Below are positions 16,457-24,712 of a stretch of DNA of 51,755 nt, in pieces (the first letter of the stretch is position 1; every line of letters starts with the position of its first letter). The position numbers and the translations under genes were made by a program. The stretch spans positions 1 to 51,755 of the forward strand of contig PLMK01000028.1 in the NCBI GenBank assembly GCA_003142475.1, given 5' to 3'. The notes beneath the pieces were generated by a model, which searched no databases, was not told where the DNA came from, and worked only from the letters and a program-made list of their open reading frames with translations. This DNA is from Ignavibacteriota bacterium. Its GTDB lineage: Bacteria; Bacteroidota; Ignavibacteria; UBA10030.

Positions 16457-16795
16457 ATGAAATTCAAAACGAAAGAGATTAAGGACGTCACAGTTATCGA
16501 GCTGGAAGGCAATGTGATGGGCGGTCCGGATGCATCCGCTCTCAATGATTTTCTGCACAAACTCATCACCGAAGAAAAGAATCATGTTGTCGTTGATCTT
16601 AAGGAAGTTAGTTTTATTAACAGTTCGGGACTTGGCATGCTTATCGGTGGGCTGACAACAATGCGCCACTCTGGCGGTGACTTAAAACTCGCACGAGCTT
16701 CCAAGAAAGTTGAGAATCTATTCGAAATGACAAAGCTGCTAAAAGTGTTTGATCTTCACAAGAACGTGAATAATGCAATCGCGTCCTTCAAGTAA
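16457..16795 (+). CDS. STAS-domain anti-sigma factor antagonist (SpoIIAA/RsbV type)
   Basis: 112 residues consisting of one STAS domain. The core FINSSGLGMLIGG at 53-65 carries the serine pair (Ser56/Ser57) where SpoIIAA-type proteins are phosphorylated by their partner kinase. The sequence starts with the typical KEIKDVTVIELEGNV strand pattern and ends with LLKVFDL. Such proteins free a sigma factor or a sensor from a partner anti-sigma kinase when unphosphorylated. No kinase, phosphatase or sigma factor is encoded nearby, so the partner is elsewhere. It sits at the end of the secDF operon and is followed by a deoxynucleoside kinase after 73 bp. Confidence 0.88.
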   Translation: MKFKTKEIKDVTVIELEGNVMGGPDASALNDFLHKLITEEKNHVVVDLKEVSFINSSGLGMLIGGLTTMRHSGGDLKLARASKKVENLFEMTKLLKVFDLHKNVNNAIASFK

Positions 16796-16868
16796 TTGCT
16801 GGTCCGCGGGTGTGATGAACATCCGCGTAACCTCGCTTCTCATCTTCACTCCATCACACTGAATCCTA

Positions 16869-17507
16869 ATGCCATCTCAACCACTTTTTGTTGCGGTAGC
16901 AGGTAACATTGGCGCTGGGAAATCTTCGCTGGCACGGTTGCTGGGCGAACGCTTTCAATGGAAACCGTACTTTGAATCTGTAGATGACAATCCTTACCTC
17001 GCCGATTTTTATGGCGATATGTCACGCTGGTCATTTCATCTTCAAATCTATTTTCTTGCAAACCGATTTAAGTGTCATAAAGAAATTGTCGAATCGAGCG
17101 AGTCGGTAATTCAAGATCGCTCTATCTATGAGGATGCAGAGATTTTTGCACGCAATCTGTATGACATTGGTAAAATGACAGAACGTGATTACGCCAACTA
17201 CGTATCGCTATTTTATGTGATGATGGAATACCTTAAACCGCCCGATTTGATGATTTACCTTCGAGCGAATGTTGATACATTGGTAAAACAGATATCAAAA
17301 CGTGGTCGTAATTTTGAACAGGGCATTCAGCGCTCGTATCTTGAGACACTCAATAAACTGTACGAAGATTGGATTACTCGCTATAAACTTGGTCCGCTAC
17401 TTATTATTGAAAGCGACAACCTCGATTTTGTCAATAACAAAATTGACCTCGACTATATTCTAGCAAATGTAAAAGACCATCTGCCACAGATGCAGTTATT
17501 TGAATAA
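16869..17507 (+). CDS. Deoxynucleoside kinase (dGK/dAK family)
   Basis: 212 residues, a P-loop kinase that phosphorylates deoxynucleosides for salvage. Walker A is GNIGAGKSS at about 12-20. FESVDDNPYL near 37 and DMSRWSFHLQIYFL near 50-63 shape the nucleoside site. VIQDRSIYEDAEIFA near 79-93 holds the DRS signature with the catalytic Arg and Glu, and ISKRGRNFEQ near 140 is the lid. The family includes dAdo/dGuo kinases of Firmicutes and Bacteroidota; the preferred base cannot be read from the sequence. It is probably cotranscribed with the STAS gene. The 178-bp spacer that follows separates it from the haem operon. Confidence 0.9.
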   Translation: MPSQPLFVAVAGNIGAGKSSLARLLGERFQWKPYFESVDDNPYLADFYGDMSRWSFHLQIYFLANRFKCHKEIVESSESVIQDRSIYEDAEIFARNLYDIGKMTERDYANYVSLFYVMMEYLKPPDLMIYLRANVDTLVKQISKRGRNFEQGIQRSYLETLNKLYEDWITRYKLGPLLIIESDNLDFVNNKIDLDYILANVKDHLPQMQLFE

Positions 17508-17626
17508 TAAGATAGGTGAATAATAAGTAGCGAGTAAAGGTAACTCTAGTGAAGGTTTTTTTTTATTTACAAGATAACCCACGCAAATTTATCACCCTTC
17601 GAAATCGCACTCTAACACACTTCATC

Positions 17627-17655
17627 TTGTTTCTCCTGCAACATTTCTCTACCTT
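17627..17655 (+). promoter_or_regulatory. Weak promoter candidate for the haem operon
   Basis: TTGTTT (17627-17632), 17-bp spacer, TACCTT (17650-17655), ending 30 bp before the ccsA start. The -10 is a poor match, so this is only a suggestion. The rest of the 17508-17685 spacer shows nothing definite. Confidence 0.25.
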
Positions 17656-17685
17656 TTTTATTAACATTCTATAAGGGTAACCGTC

Positions 17686-18501
17686 GTGATTAACGCATTC
17701 AATTATACCCTACCAATTATTTACTTTGCTTTGGTGTGGACGTACGGTAAAGCATTCTTTGCCGATAAACTTTGGGCAAAACGAGCTAAAACACCAATCC
17801 TGATTGGTACTATTGCTCTTCACCTTCTTTCTCTAGCAGTCAGAGCAATAACATTTCGGCATCCGCCCGTCACTACGATATTTGAAATATTCACCGCACT
17901 GGCATGCTCTGTTGCGGTTACATACTATGTAATAGAGCTCTATTCGAAGCATAAAGAAACAGGTTATTTCATTCTAAACATCGCGTTTTTTTTTCAGCTT
18001 GCTTCATCCATCTTTATCAAAGACACACCGGAAGTTCCGGAAATTCTCCGCAGTCCTTTCTTTGGTACACACGTTAGCTCCGCACTTCTTGGATATGCCG
18101 CCATCACTATTGCTGGTGCGTATGGTTTGATGTATCTGATGCTTTATCACGAAATGAAAGCGACACGATTCGGCGTTATCTATAAAAAGCTTCCCACGCT
18201 TGAAACTCTGGAACGAATGACATTTACCTCTGTGACGCTTGCTTTTTCCCTTCTTAGTATCGCTATCTTTTTCGGATTCGTATGGCTTAACCGCGCAATT
18301 GCTAACCCGAATTATTTCGATCCTAAATTCATTGGCACAATAGTTATATGGGCAATATATGGATTCATCGTAATCGCAAAAACGCTAAGTGGATGGAGAG
18401 GCCGCAAAGTTATGATTCTCTCTATTGTCGGGTTTCTGATCTCAATCTTCTCAATGACCATCATTAATATTTTCTTTAGCAGATTCCATAAGTTCTACTA
18501 A
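17686..18501 (+). CDS. CcsA/HemX-family cytochrome c assembly membrane protein
   Basis: 271 residues with about eight membrane helices, of the CcsA/HemX family (cytochrome c assembly domain). The late segment GFVWLNRAIANPNYFDPK lies where CcsA/CcmC proteins have the tryptophan-rich WWD haem-binding loop. Only the FDPK end and one Trp survive, which is closer to HemX than to a true CcsA haem exporter. The family is often encoded just before hemA and may influence glutamyl-tRNA reductase level or haem handling; this role is inference. The start is GTG with AAGGG eight bases upstream. hemA begins one base after the stop, so the two are coupled. A T9 run lies in the coding strand at 17986-17994. 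Confidence 0.85.
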   Translation: MINAFNYTLPIIYFALVWTYGKAFFADKLWAKRAKTPILIGTIALHLLSLAVRAITFRHPPVTTIFEIFTALACSVAVTYYVIELYSKHKETGYFILNIAFFFQLASSIFIKDTPEVPEILRSPFFGTHVSSALLGYAAITIAGAYGLMYLMLYHEMKATRFGVIYKKLPTLETLERMTFTSVTLAFSLLSIAIFFGFVWLNRAIANPNYFDPKFIGTIVIWAIYGFIVIAKTLSGWRGRKVMILSIVGFLISIFSMTIINIFFSRFHKFY

Positions 18502-18502
18502 T

Positions 18503-19786
18503 ATGAATCTTCTTTGTATCGGCATATCGCATTATACAGCTCCATTGGATATTCGAGAAAAGCTATGGTTTTCTTCTGAGGAAACATCTCAAATTCTGTC
18601 TCTTTTAAAATCTATCGGTATAGGTGAATGTGTAATGTTCTCGACTTGTAACAGAACCGAACTGTACGTGTTAACAGAGAACAACATGCTTCCATCGGAA
18701 GAAATTAAGGGAATATTAATTACGCAGAAATCTGCAGAAGGCAAAGTCCAATTATCCGACTTATTCACACTTTCGGCAGGGGAAGCAGCGCGGCATCTTT
18801 TCCGTGTTGCCGCTGGCATTGATTCGATGGTACTGGGGGATGTACAGATTCTTGCGCAGGTGAAAGAGGGATTTCAGCTCGCCACCGAACTTGGCACGGC
18901 AGGAATTTTTATGAACCGCTTATTCCAACTTGCTTTTCGTGCCGGCAAACGAGTACGCACAGAGACAGAAATCGGAGATGGTGCCGTCTCCGTCAGTTAT
19001 GCCGCAGTAGAGCTAGCAGAGAAGATTTTTGATGATTTGAACAAGAAGTCTGCATTAGTCATTGGCGCCGGTGAAACAGCAGATTTAGCTGCGACACATT
19101 TGCGCGGCAAAAAAATCGGCAAGCTTTTCATTACAAATCGCACACAGGAACACGCGGAGCAACTTGCGGCAAAAGTTCAGGGAACGGTCATTCCTTTTAG
19201 TAACTTATTCAATACCATTTACGATGCAGATATTGTGATTTCCTCTATCGAAGTAAATCGGTTCATTCTCACAGCAACAGATATTCAGCGTGCTTTGAAA
19301 CGCCACGGCAACAAAACATTATTTATAATCGATATCGGTGTTCCACGCAACATCGATCCTGAAGTGAAAAATATTGAAAATGTTTTTCTCTATGATCTTG
19401 ACACACTCAATTTGATGGTTGAAGAAAACTTACGAAAACGCGGAGCAGAAATCCCAAAAGTCGAAGCTATTATTACAGAAGTCCTCGCTGAGTTGACGCA
19501 TTGGTATTCTTCACTCGAAGTCAATCCGACAATTACGGCACTCACACAATTTATGGAAAACATCCGCCAAGAAGAGCTTGCTAAAAATATAAACCGGTTC
19601 GATCCAAAAGACCGCGAACTTGTGGAGTTGGTGACAAAGCGCATCATTAATAAAATTATTCATGCGCCTATCGTTAATTTGAGAAATGGGCAAGAAACAT
19701 CGCTCACGGAGCGTTTGCAAAGAATGAGCGCTATTCAAAAATTATTTGGCATTGCCAATCTCTCCAAGGAAGATCCCAATGCCTAA
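18503..19786 (+). CDS. hemA: Glutamyl-tRNA reductase
   Basis: 427 residues. It reduces glutamyl-tRNA to glutamate-1-semialdehyde, the first committed step of C5-pathway tetrapyrrole synthesis. The catalytic Cys49 is in MFSTCNRTELY. Other motifs are GISHYTAPLDIREK at the start, AAGIDSMVLGDVQILAQVK near 111-129, and the NADPH-binding VIGAGETADLAATHL near 188-202. A C-terminal helical dimerisation region ends with LTERLQRMSAIQKLFG. The complete length and all key motifs are present. Its last eight bases overlap the hemC start. HemL, which uses the product, is not in this window. Confidence 0.96.
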   Translation: MNLLCIGISHYTAPLDIREKLWFSSEETSQILSLLKSIGIGECVMFSTCNRTELYVLTENNMLPSEEIKGILITQKSAEGKVQLSDLFTLSAGEAARHLFRVAAGIDSMVLGDVQILAQVKEGFQLATELGTAGIFMNRLFQLAFRAGKRVRTETEIGDGAVSVSYAAVELAEKIFDDLNKKSALVIGAGETADLAATHLRGKKIGKLFITNRTQEHAEQLAAKVQGTVIPFSNLFNTIYDADIVISSIEVNRFILTATDIQRALKRHGNKTLFIIDIGVPRNIDPEVKNIENVFLYDLDTLNLMVEENLRKRGAEIPKVEAIITEVLAELTHWYSSLEVNPTITALTQFMENIRQEELAKNINRFDPKDRELVELVTKRIINKIIHAPIVNLRNGQETSLTERLQRMSAIQKLFGIANLSKEDPNA

Positions 19787-20717
19787 TACTATTCGAATTG
19801 GCACTCGAGAGAGTGAACTTGCACTTTGGCAAACATATCATGTGAAATCGCTGCTTGAAACACATTTTCCCGGTATCGCTATCGATGTGCAAAAGATAAG
19901 AACCACAGGAGATAAAATCCTTGATGCGCCGCTCGCGAAAATTGGCGACAAAGGTCTTTTCACTAAAGAGCTTGAAATCGCTTTGTTGGATGGCCGTGTG
20001 GATATTGCCGTACATAGTTTCAAGGATGTTCCAACAATTGTTCCCGTGAGTCTTACCATTGCTGCTGTTCTTGAGAGAGAAGATGTGCACGATGTTTTTA
20101 TTGCCAATCCGAAAAAATCACATCGAACGTTTATCGGCATTCCTAGGAACGCTATAATAGCAACGGGAAGTCTGCGCAGAAAATGTCAGTTGCTCAACAC
20201 ACGTTCCGATATACAAATTGTTGAAATTCGCGGTAATCTAAATACGCGGATAAATAAATTAGATGCATCTGAATGGGATGGAATGATTCTCGCAAAAGCA
20301 GGTGTCATACGTCTTGGTTGGGCGAAGCGCATTACAGCTGTTTTGCCGCTTGAACTCATGCTTCCAGCTGTCAGCCAAGGCGCATTGGCAATTGAAAGCA
20401 GGATTGGTGATCAGCGCATTGAAGAAATGCTTCGCCCACTTCACCATCGCCCAACAGCGTTAACAGTAATGGCAGAGCGTGCTCTTCTTCGTTATCTTGA
20501 AGGCGGATGCCAAATTCCTGTCGGTGCTTATGGACAAATTATTGGAAATGAACTTCGACTCGATGCAGTGATTGGAAGTTTAGACGGGAAGCGAATTGTG
20601 CGAGGAAGTAAAGTCGGAACAATTGCTCATGCTGAACAAATAGGAATTGAGTTAGCAAAAGAATTGCTTATACGAGGCGGAAAAGAAATTTTAGAGGAAA
20701 TCAGACAAACATTCTGA
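19779..20717 (+). CDS. hemC: Porphobilinogen deaminase (hydroxymethylbilane synthase)
   Basis: About 312 residues, joining four porphobilinogens into hydroxymethylbilane. It starts at the ATG at 19779, which has AAGGAAGA ideally placed at 19766-19773, rather than at an earlier in-frame ATG at 19746. The protein then begins MPNTIRIGTRESELALWQ, as the family does. KIRTTGDKI, DGRVDIAVHSFKDVP, TGSLRRKCQL and IRGNLNTRINKL follow. The dipyrromethane cofactor is anchored at Cys244 in LEGGCQIPVGAYG. It overlaps the end of hemA by 8 bp and hemD starts 11 bp later. Confidence 0.96.
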   Translation: MPNTIRIGTRESELALWQTYHVKSLLETHFPGIAIDVQKIRTTGDKILDAPLAKIGDKGLFTKELEIALLDGRVDIAVHSFKDVPTIVPVSLTIAAVLEREDVHDVFIANPKKSHRTFIGIPRNAIIATGSLRRKCQLLNTRSDIQIVEIRGNLNTRINKLDASEWDGMILAKAGVIRLGWAKRITAVLPLELMLPAVSQGALAIESRIGDQRIEEMLRPLHHRPTALTVMAERALLRYLEGGCQIPVGAYGQIIGNELRLDAVIGSLDGKRIVRGSKVGTIAHAEQIGIELAKELLIRGGKEILEEIRQTF

Positions 20718-20728
20718 ACCATACCATC

Positions 20729-21499
20729 TTGATACTCTCTGGTAAAACAATACTTATAACACGTTCAATAAGTGCAAGCGCGGAGATTCAAAGCATGCTT
20801 GAATCCCGAGGTGCATCCATAATTTGTTTGCCTACAATAGAGATTGTCGATCCAGATTCATGGGATGAATGCGATGCAAAAATTTGGATGCTTGCTGAAT
20901 ATGACAGCGTCTGCTTCACAAGCAAGAACTCTGTCGAGAAATTCGTTAAGCGGATTCGCCTTCTACGCCCACAGGCATTAAATACTTTAGCCGCACGAAA
21001 TTTATATGCAGTTGGAGAAAAGACCAAGTCGACATTGGAAGCAAATGGATTTTCTGTGCAGCCGATTCCACAGAGACATTCTGCGGAAAATCTGGCACAA
21101 TCATTCTATGGACAGAATATTTCGGGAAGACATTTCCTCTTCCCGAAAAGTGACATTGCAGGTGATGTTGTATCGAAAGAACTAAGGTCACTTGGTGCAC
21201 TTGTTGATGAAATAATAACATATAAGACAGTTATTCCAGAGACCGGGAATCTAGAACTCGTTCGCACTTTTTTAACAAATGGAAAGATCGATATCACAAC
21301 TTTTTTTAGTCCATCAAGCGTTCGTAATTTTGTAGAAATGATCGGAATTGATACATTGCGACGTGTTTTAATTGCTGTGATCGGGACAACAACGGCAGAG
21401 GCAGTGAATGAAGTTGGGTTAGAAGTTAATATAGTTGCCAAACAGCAGACAGCGGAGAGTTTGATTCAGGGAATTGTAGAGCACTTTGGCAATTTGTGA
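20729..21499 (+). CDS. hemD: Uroporphyrinogen-III synthase
   Basis: About 256 residues. It closes hydroxymethylbilane with inversion of ring D. The family is weakly conserved, and the assignment rests on the N-terminal GKTILITRS start, the SVCFTSKNSVEKF segment near 55-67, the domain-crossing ITYKTVIPE near 160-168, TFFSPSSVRNFVE near 190-202, VIGTTTAEAVNEVGLE near 216-231, and on its place right after hemC. The initiation codon is probably TTG at 20729, as no ATG or GTG lies upstream in frame before the hemC stop; the ribosome site is poor, so coupling to hemC is likely. hemE follows after 71 bp. Confidence 0.9.
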   Translation: MILSGKTILITRSISASAEIQSMLESRGASIICLPTIEIVDPDSWDECDAKIWMLAEYDSVCFTSKNSVEKFVKRIRLLRPQALNTLAARNLYAVGEKTKSTLEANGFSVQPIPQRHSAENLAQSFYGQNISGRHFLFPKSDIAGDVVSKELRSLGALVDEIITYKTVIPETGNLELVRTFLTNGKIDITTFFSPSSVRNFVEMIGIDTLRRVLIAVIGTTTAEAVNEVGLEVNIVAKQQTAESLIQGIVEHFGNL

Positions 21500-21570
21500 T
21501 GAAAGAATAAATATGCTGAATTTTGAATTCGTATTTTGCTACTCCATTCACATAAAAAGGTTATCAAAGA

Positions 21571-22617
21571 ATGACCAATGATTTATTTCTTCGTGCATGC
21601 CACCGGGAGCCGGTGGAACGAACACCTGTGTGGATGATGCGTCAGGCGGGACGTTACTTGCCGGAATATCGAGCTATCCGTGCTAAGGTAGATTTTCTAA
21701 CGCTTTGCAAAACACCAGAGCTAGCAGCAGAAGTCTCTATTCAACCAGTGGACATAATCGGAGTTGACGCTTGCATTATCTTCTCAGACATTCTTGTTGT
21801 ACCAGAAGCGATGGGCATGAAATTATTCGTAGAGGAAGGTAAGGGAGGACCGCGTTTTGAGAATCCTATCCGCACTCGGGCTGATATTGTTAATCTTGCC
21901 GTACCTGACCCAAATCGTGAACTAAAGTATGTGATGGAGGCACTTCGACTCACACGAAAGCATTTAAACAACCGCGTCCCACTAATCGGTTTTGCAGGGT
22001 CGCCATGGACACTTGCTACGTATATGGTGGAAGGAAAAGGATCAAAGAATTTCCGTTCGATTAAAGAACTCATTTATTCCAATCCGAACGAAGCGCATGC
22101 ATTGCTTGATAAACTTGCACGTACAGTTGCCGCTTATCTCAGTGCGAAGATTGAAGCCGGCGCACAAGCGGTGCAAATATTCGATACGTGGGGCGGTATA
22201 CTACCGCCAGATGAATTCAAGGAATTCTCTCTCCGATATATCGAACAAGTTTTAAAACTTCTTAAACGTAACGGCGCTCCAACAATTGTCTTTTGTAAAG
22301 ACTGCGGACATTCGATTGAAGCCATCGCAGATACCGGATGTGATGTTGTGGGACTTGATTGGTCGATCGATATCGCAAAGGCAAGAATGATGGTTGGCAG
22401 TTACGCGGCACTCCAAGGCAACCTTGATCCGACTATGTTATATGCACCGCCGGAACGTATCCGTGAAGGTGTAAAAAAAATATTAGAAAAGTTTGGTAAA
22501 GGCTCAGGTCATATTTTCAATCTGGGACATGGCATTCTACCGGACACTCCCGTTGAGCATGCAAAAGCGTTCGTACAAGCTGTGAAAGAAGAAAGCGTAA
22601 GATATCACCGGCAATGA
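21571..22617 (+). CDS. hemE: Uroporphyrinogen decarboxylase
   Basis: 348 residues, removing four carboxyls from uroporphyrinogen III to give coproporphyrinogen III. The N-terminal signature TPVWMMRQAGRYLPEYR near 18-34 is diagnostic. IIFSDILVVPEAMGM near 69-83, GFAGSPWTLATYMVEGKGS near 140-158, IFDTWGGILPPDEF and LGHGILPDTPVEH near 315-327 complete the family pattern. The conserved Arg, Asp and Tyr/His residues of the funnel-shaped active site are in these blocks. It is the fifth gene of the haem operon. The next enzymes (coproporphyrinogen and protoporphyrinogen oxidases) are not encoded in this window. Confidence 0.97.
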   Translation: MTNDLFLRACHREPVERTPVWMMRQAGRYLPEYRAIRAKVDFLTLCKTPELAAEVSIQPVDIIGVDACIIFSDILVVPEAMGMKLFVEEGKGGPRFENPIRTRADIVNLAVPDPNRELKYVMEALRLTRKHLNNRVPLIGFAGSPWTLATYMVEGKGSKNFRSIKELIYSNPNEAHALLDKLARTVAAYLSAKIEAGAQAVQIFDTWGGILPPDEFKEFSLRYIEQVLKLLKRNGAPTIVFCKDCGHSIEAIADTGCDVVGLDWSIDIAKARMMVGSYAALQGNLDPTMLYAPPERIREGVKKILEKFGKGSGHIFNLGHGILPDTPVEHAKAFVQAVKEESVRYHRQ

Positions 22618-22643
22618 ATTAAGTTACCGATGATCACTCAAAT

Positions 22644-23735
22644 ATGCTAAGTGCTAAAAGCCATATGCTAACCGCTAATAAAAAAACGGCTGTTGTTCTC
22701 TTTCAACTTGGCGGACCGGATTCGTTGGAGGCAGTCGAACCGTTTCTCTTTAATCTTTTCATGGATCCGGACCTCACCGATTTTCCATTGGCATTTTTAT
22801 TGCGAAAGCCATTAGCGAAATTGATATCCGGCAGACGTTCTCCAAAAGTGCAAAACAACTATAAACTGATTGGCGCAAAATCTCCCATTCTCGAACTTAC
22901 GCGTCTTCAGGCAAGCGCACTCAATGCTTGTCTCGTTCAGCAAGGTATTCAGGCGCGGGTATTTATCGCTATGCGGTACTGGCATCCGATGATAAACGGT
23001 GTTGTGAGTGAAATAAAAGTTGGCGGATTCGATCAAATAATTCTTATTCCGCTCTATCCGCAATTCTCGCAGGCGACGACAGGTTCCAGTGTCGACGAGT
23101 GGAATCGTCAAACAAAGAAGCAGGGTTTGAATATTCCAACACGTCTTGTATGTTGCTATCCAAATCATCCAAAATTGCTGGAAGCGCTCGTTGAAAACAT
23201 TAATAAATCGCTGACGAGATTTTCCAACACCTCGTCGGCAAATATTGATTTGGTTTTTAGCGCACATGGTATCCCTATTAGTTATATTCAAAAAGGGGAT
23301 CCTTATCAGTTACACATTGAAGAAACTGTACGCCAGGTAATGGAGCGTGGAAAATGGAAATCCTCACACATTCTTTGTTTTCAAAGTAAGATCGGGCCAA
23401 TGCGTTGGCTAAAACCATCTCTTATTGAAACAGTAGAACAGCTTGCAAGAGAGGGTCACAAGCATTTGCTAATCATTCCGATAACATTTGTAACCGATCA
23501 TATTGAGACATTGCATGAAATCAATATCGATGTACGCAGGTACGCAATGACACATGGTGTTCGGCAATTCGAACTCATGCCCGCACTAAATGACCATCCA
23601 AAATTCATAGAGTGCTTAACAGACATGGTCATACAGAAATTGACGCATACCGTTGAATGCACAACATGCGAAACGCTGTGGCGGGAAAACACCGAAAGAT
23701 CAAGACCTAAAAAATGTCCACAGTATAAGCCGTAA
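22644..23735 (+). CDS. hemH: Ferrochelatase with cysteine-bearing C-terminal tail
   Basis: 363 residues, inserting ferrous iron into a porphyrin. LFQLGGPDSLEAVEPFLFNL opens the domain. PLYPQFSQATTGS near 130, the metal-site FSAHGIPISYIQKGDPY with its histidine near 210, CFQSKIGPMRWLKP near 247, and FVTDHIETLHEI with the paired Glu and His near 283-294 follow. The last 40 residues hold four cysteines (324, 339, 342, 358), including a CxxC. Some bacterial and animal ferrochelatases bind a [2Fe-2S] cluster through C-terminal cysteines, so a cluster here is possible. The start may be the ATG at 22644 or 22665; neither has a clear ribosome site. The following 254-bp spacer shows no gene. Confidence 0.93.
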   Translation: MLSAKSHMLTANKKTAVVLFQLGGPDSLEAVEPFLFNLFMDPDLTDFPLAFLLRKPLAKLISGRRSPKVQNNYKLIGAKSPILELTRLQASALNACLVQQGIQARVFIAMRYWHPMINGVVSEIKVGGFDQIILIPLYPQFSQATTGSSVDEWNRQTKKQGLNIPTRLVCCYPNHPKLLEALVENINKSLTRFSNTSSANIDLVFSAHGIPISYIQKGDPYQLHIEETVRQVMERGKWKSSHILCFQSKIGPMRWLKPSLIETVEQLAREGHKHLLIIPITFVTDHIETLHEINIDVRRYAMTHGVRQFELMPALNDHPKFIECLTDMVIQKLTHTVECTTCETLWRENTERSRPKKCPQYKP

Positions 23736-23989
23736 GATTGCTGAATAAAAAGTTCACTCCTTGTAATTCCCTTTACAAATAAAACACACGAAAATTGTGA
23801 GCGGAATTTGTTTCTATCGTTCATAGGCAGGTTCATTTACAGAACTGAAAATATTTACTGTTAAAATAATATCGTCCTAACAATTCTCTGCACTTATTTG
23901 TATCATTATAGATAACGTGTAGATTAATATCTGTGAATTTAGTACATGACCTTCAATTATTGCTAATGCTAACATAAAGAAATGCAAAT

Positions 23990-24613
23990 ATGCATACATT
24001 TATCGATCTTTCGCTTCCCATTACCGACCAGATGCCGGTATATCCTGGTGATGAATCGCCGCATCTTTTAAAGGTGAACAATCTTACGCGTGATGGATTC
24101 AACAATTTCAGTTTGTCCACTAATATGCACACAGGCACACACATTGACGGGCCAATGCATTTAACACAAAGCGAAAAGTTTTTAAATGAAATTCCGTTAG
24201 ACCAATGTATTGGTGTAGGATGCATACTGAATGCTGTCGGCAAAAAAAATATCCCGCTAACGACAGAATATGAATTGCTCGTTCAACCACAGAACATTGT
24301 TTTACTATACACTGGAATGAGCAGTTTGTTTGGGAGCAAAGACTACTTTAATGATTATCCGACAGTCAGTAAAGCACTCGCTCAATTGTTTGTCGAGCGG
24401 CAGGTAAAAATGGTTTGCATTGATTCTCCATCACCGGATCGACATCCGTTTGATATTCACAAACTCCTTTTAGAAAACAACGTACTTATTGCAGAAAATT
24501 TGACAAACCTTGACAAGCTTCTATTAATTGGGAAATTTGAGGTGATTGCATTGCCGCTGAAAATTCACGCTGATAGTTCGCCGGCAAGAATTGTTGCTCG
24601 AAAATTGGAGTAA
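23990..24613 (+). CDS. Cyclase-family metal-dependent hydrolase (kynurenine formamidase-like)
   Basis: 207 residues of the cyclase/KynB superfamily. It begins FIDLSLPITDQMPVYPGDESP, and the metal-site signature MHTGTHIDGPMH supplies His47, His51, Asp53 and His57. The later SPDRHPFDIHKLLLEN and ENLTNLDKL segments with the final ARIVARK are also family features. Members hydrolyse N-formylkynurenine, isatin or other amides and lactones, so the substrate stays open. No other tryptophan-degradation gene is nearby. It precedes the PLP lyase gene by 99 bp on the same strand, so the two might share a transcript. It is cytoplasmic and has no signal peptide. Confidence 0.82.
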   Translation: MHTFIDLSLPITDQMPVYPGDESPHLLKVNNLTRDGFNNFSLSTNMHTGTHIDGPMHLTQSEKFLNEIPLDQCIGVGCILNAVGKKNIPLTTEYELLVQPQNIVLLYTGMSSLFGSKDYFNDYPTVSKALAQLFVERQVKMVCIDSPSPDRHPFDIHKLLLENNVLIAENLTNLDKLLLIGKFEVIALPLKIHADSSPARIVARKLE

Positions 24614-24712
24614 CCATATAAACACAACATCAAACAATTCTTTCTGTGAGCGTCCCCCGCACGTGCCAAAGCCGACATGGCAGTTAAAGAAATTAGATTG
24701 AGGACAAATACT

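Noticed and set aside
17986..17994. T9 run in ccsA as a slippage or phase-variation site
   Set aside because: It encodes Phe-Phe-Phe in a membrane helix, where T runs are common; nothing else suggests switching.
23736..23989. Possible regulatory RNA in the spacer before the cyclase gene
   Set aside because: Only a six-pair TTGTAA/TTACAA stem and AT-rich sequence are visible, with no convincing promoter or terminator.
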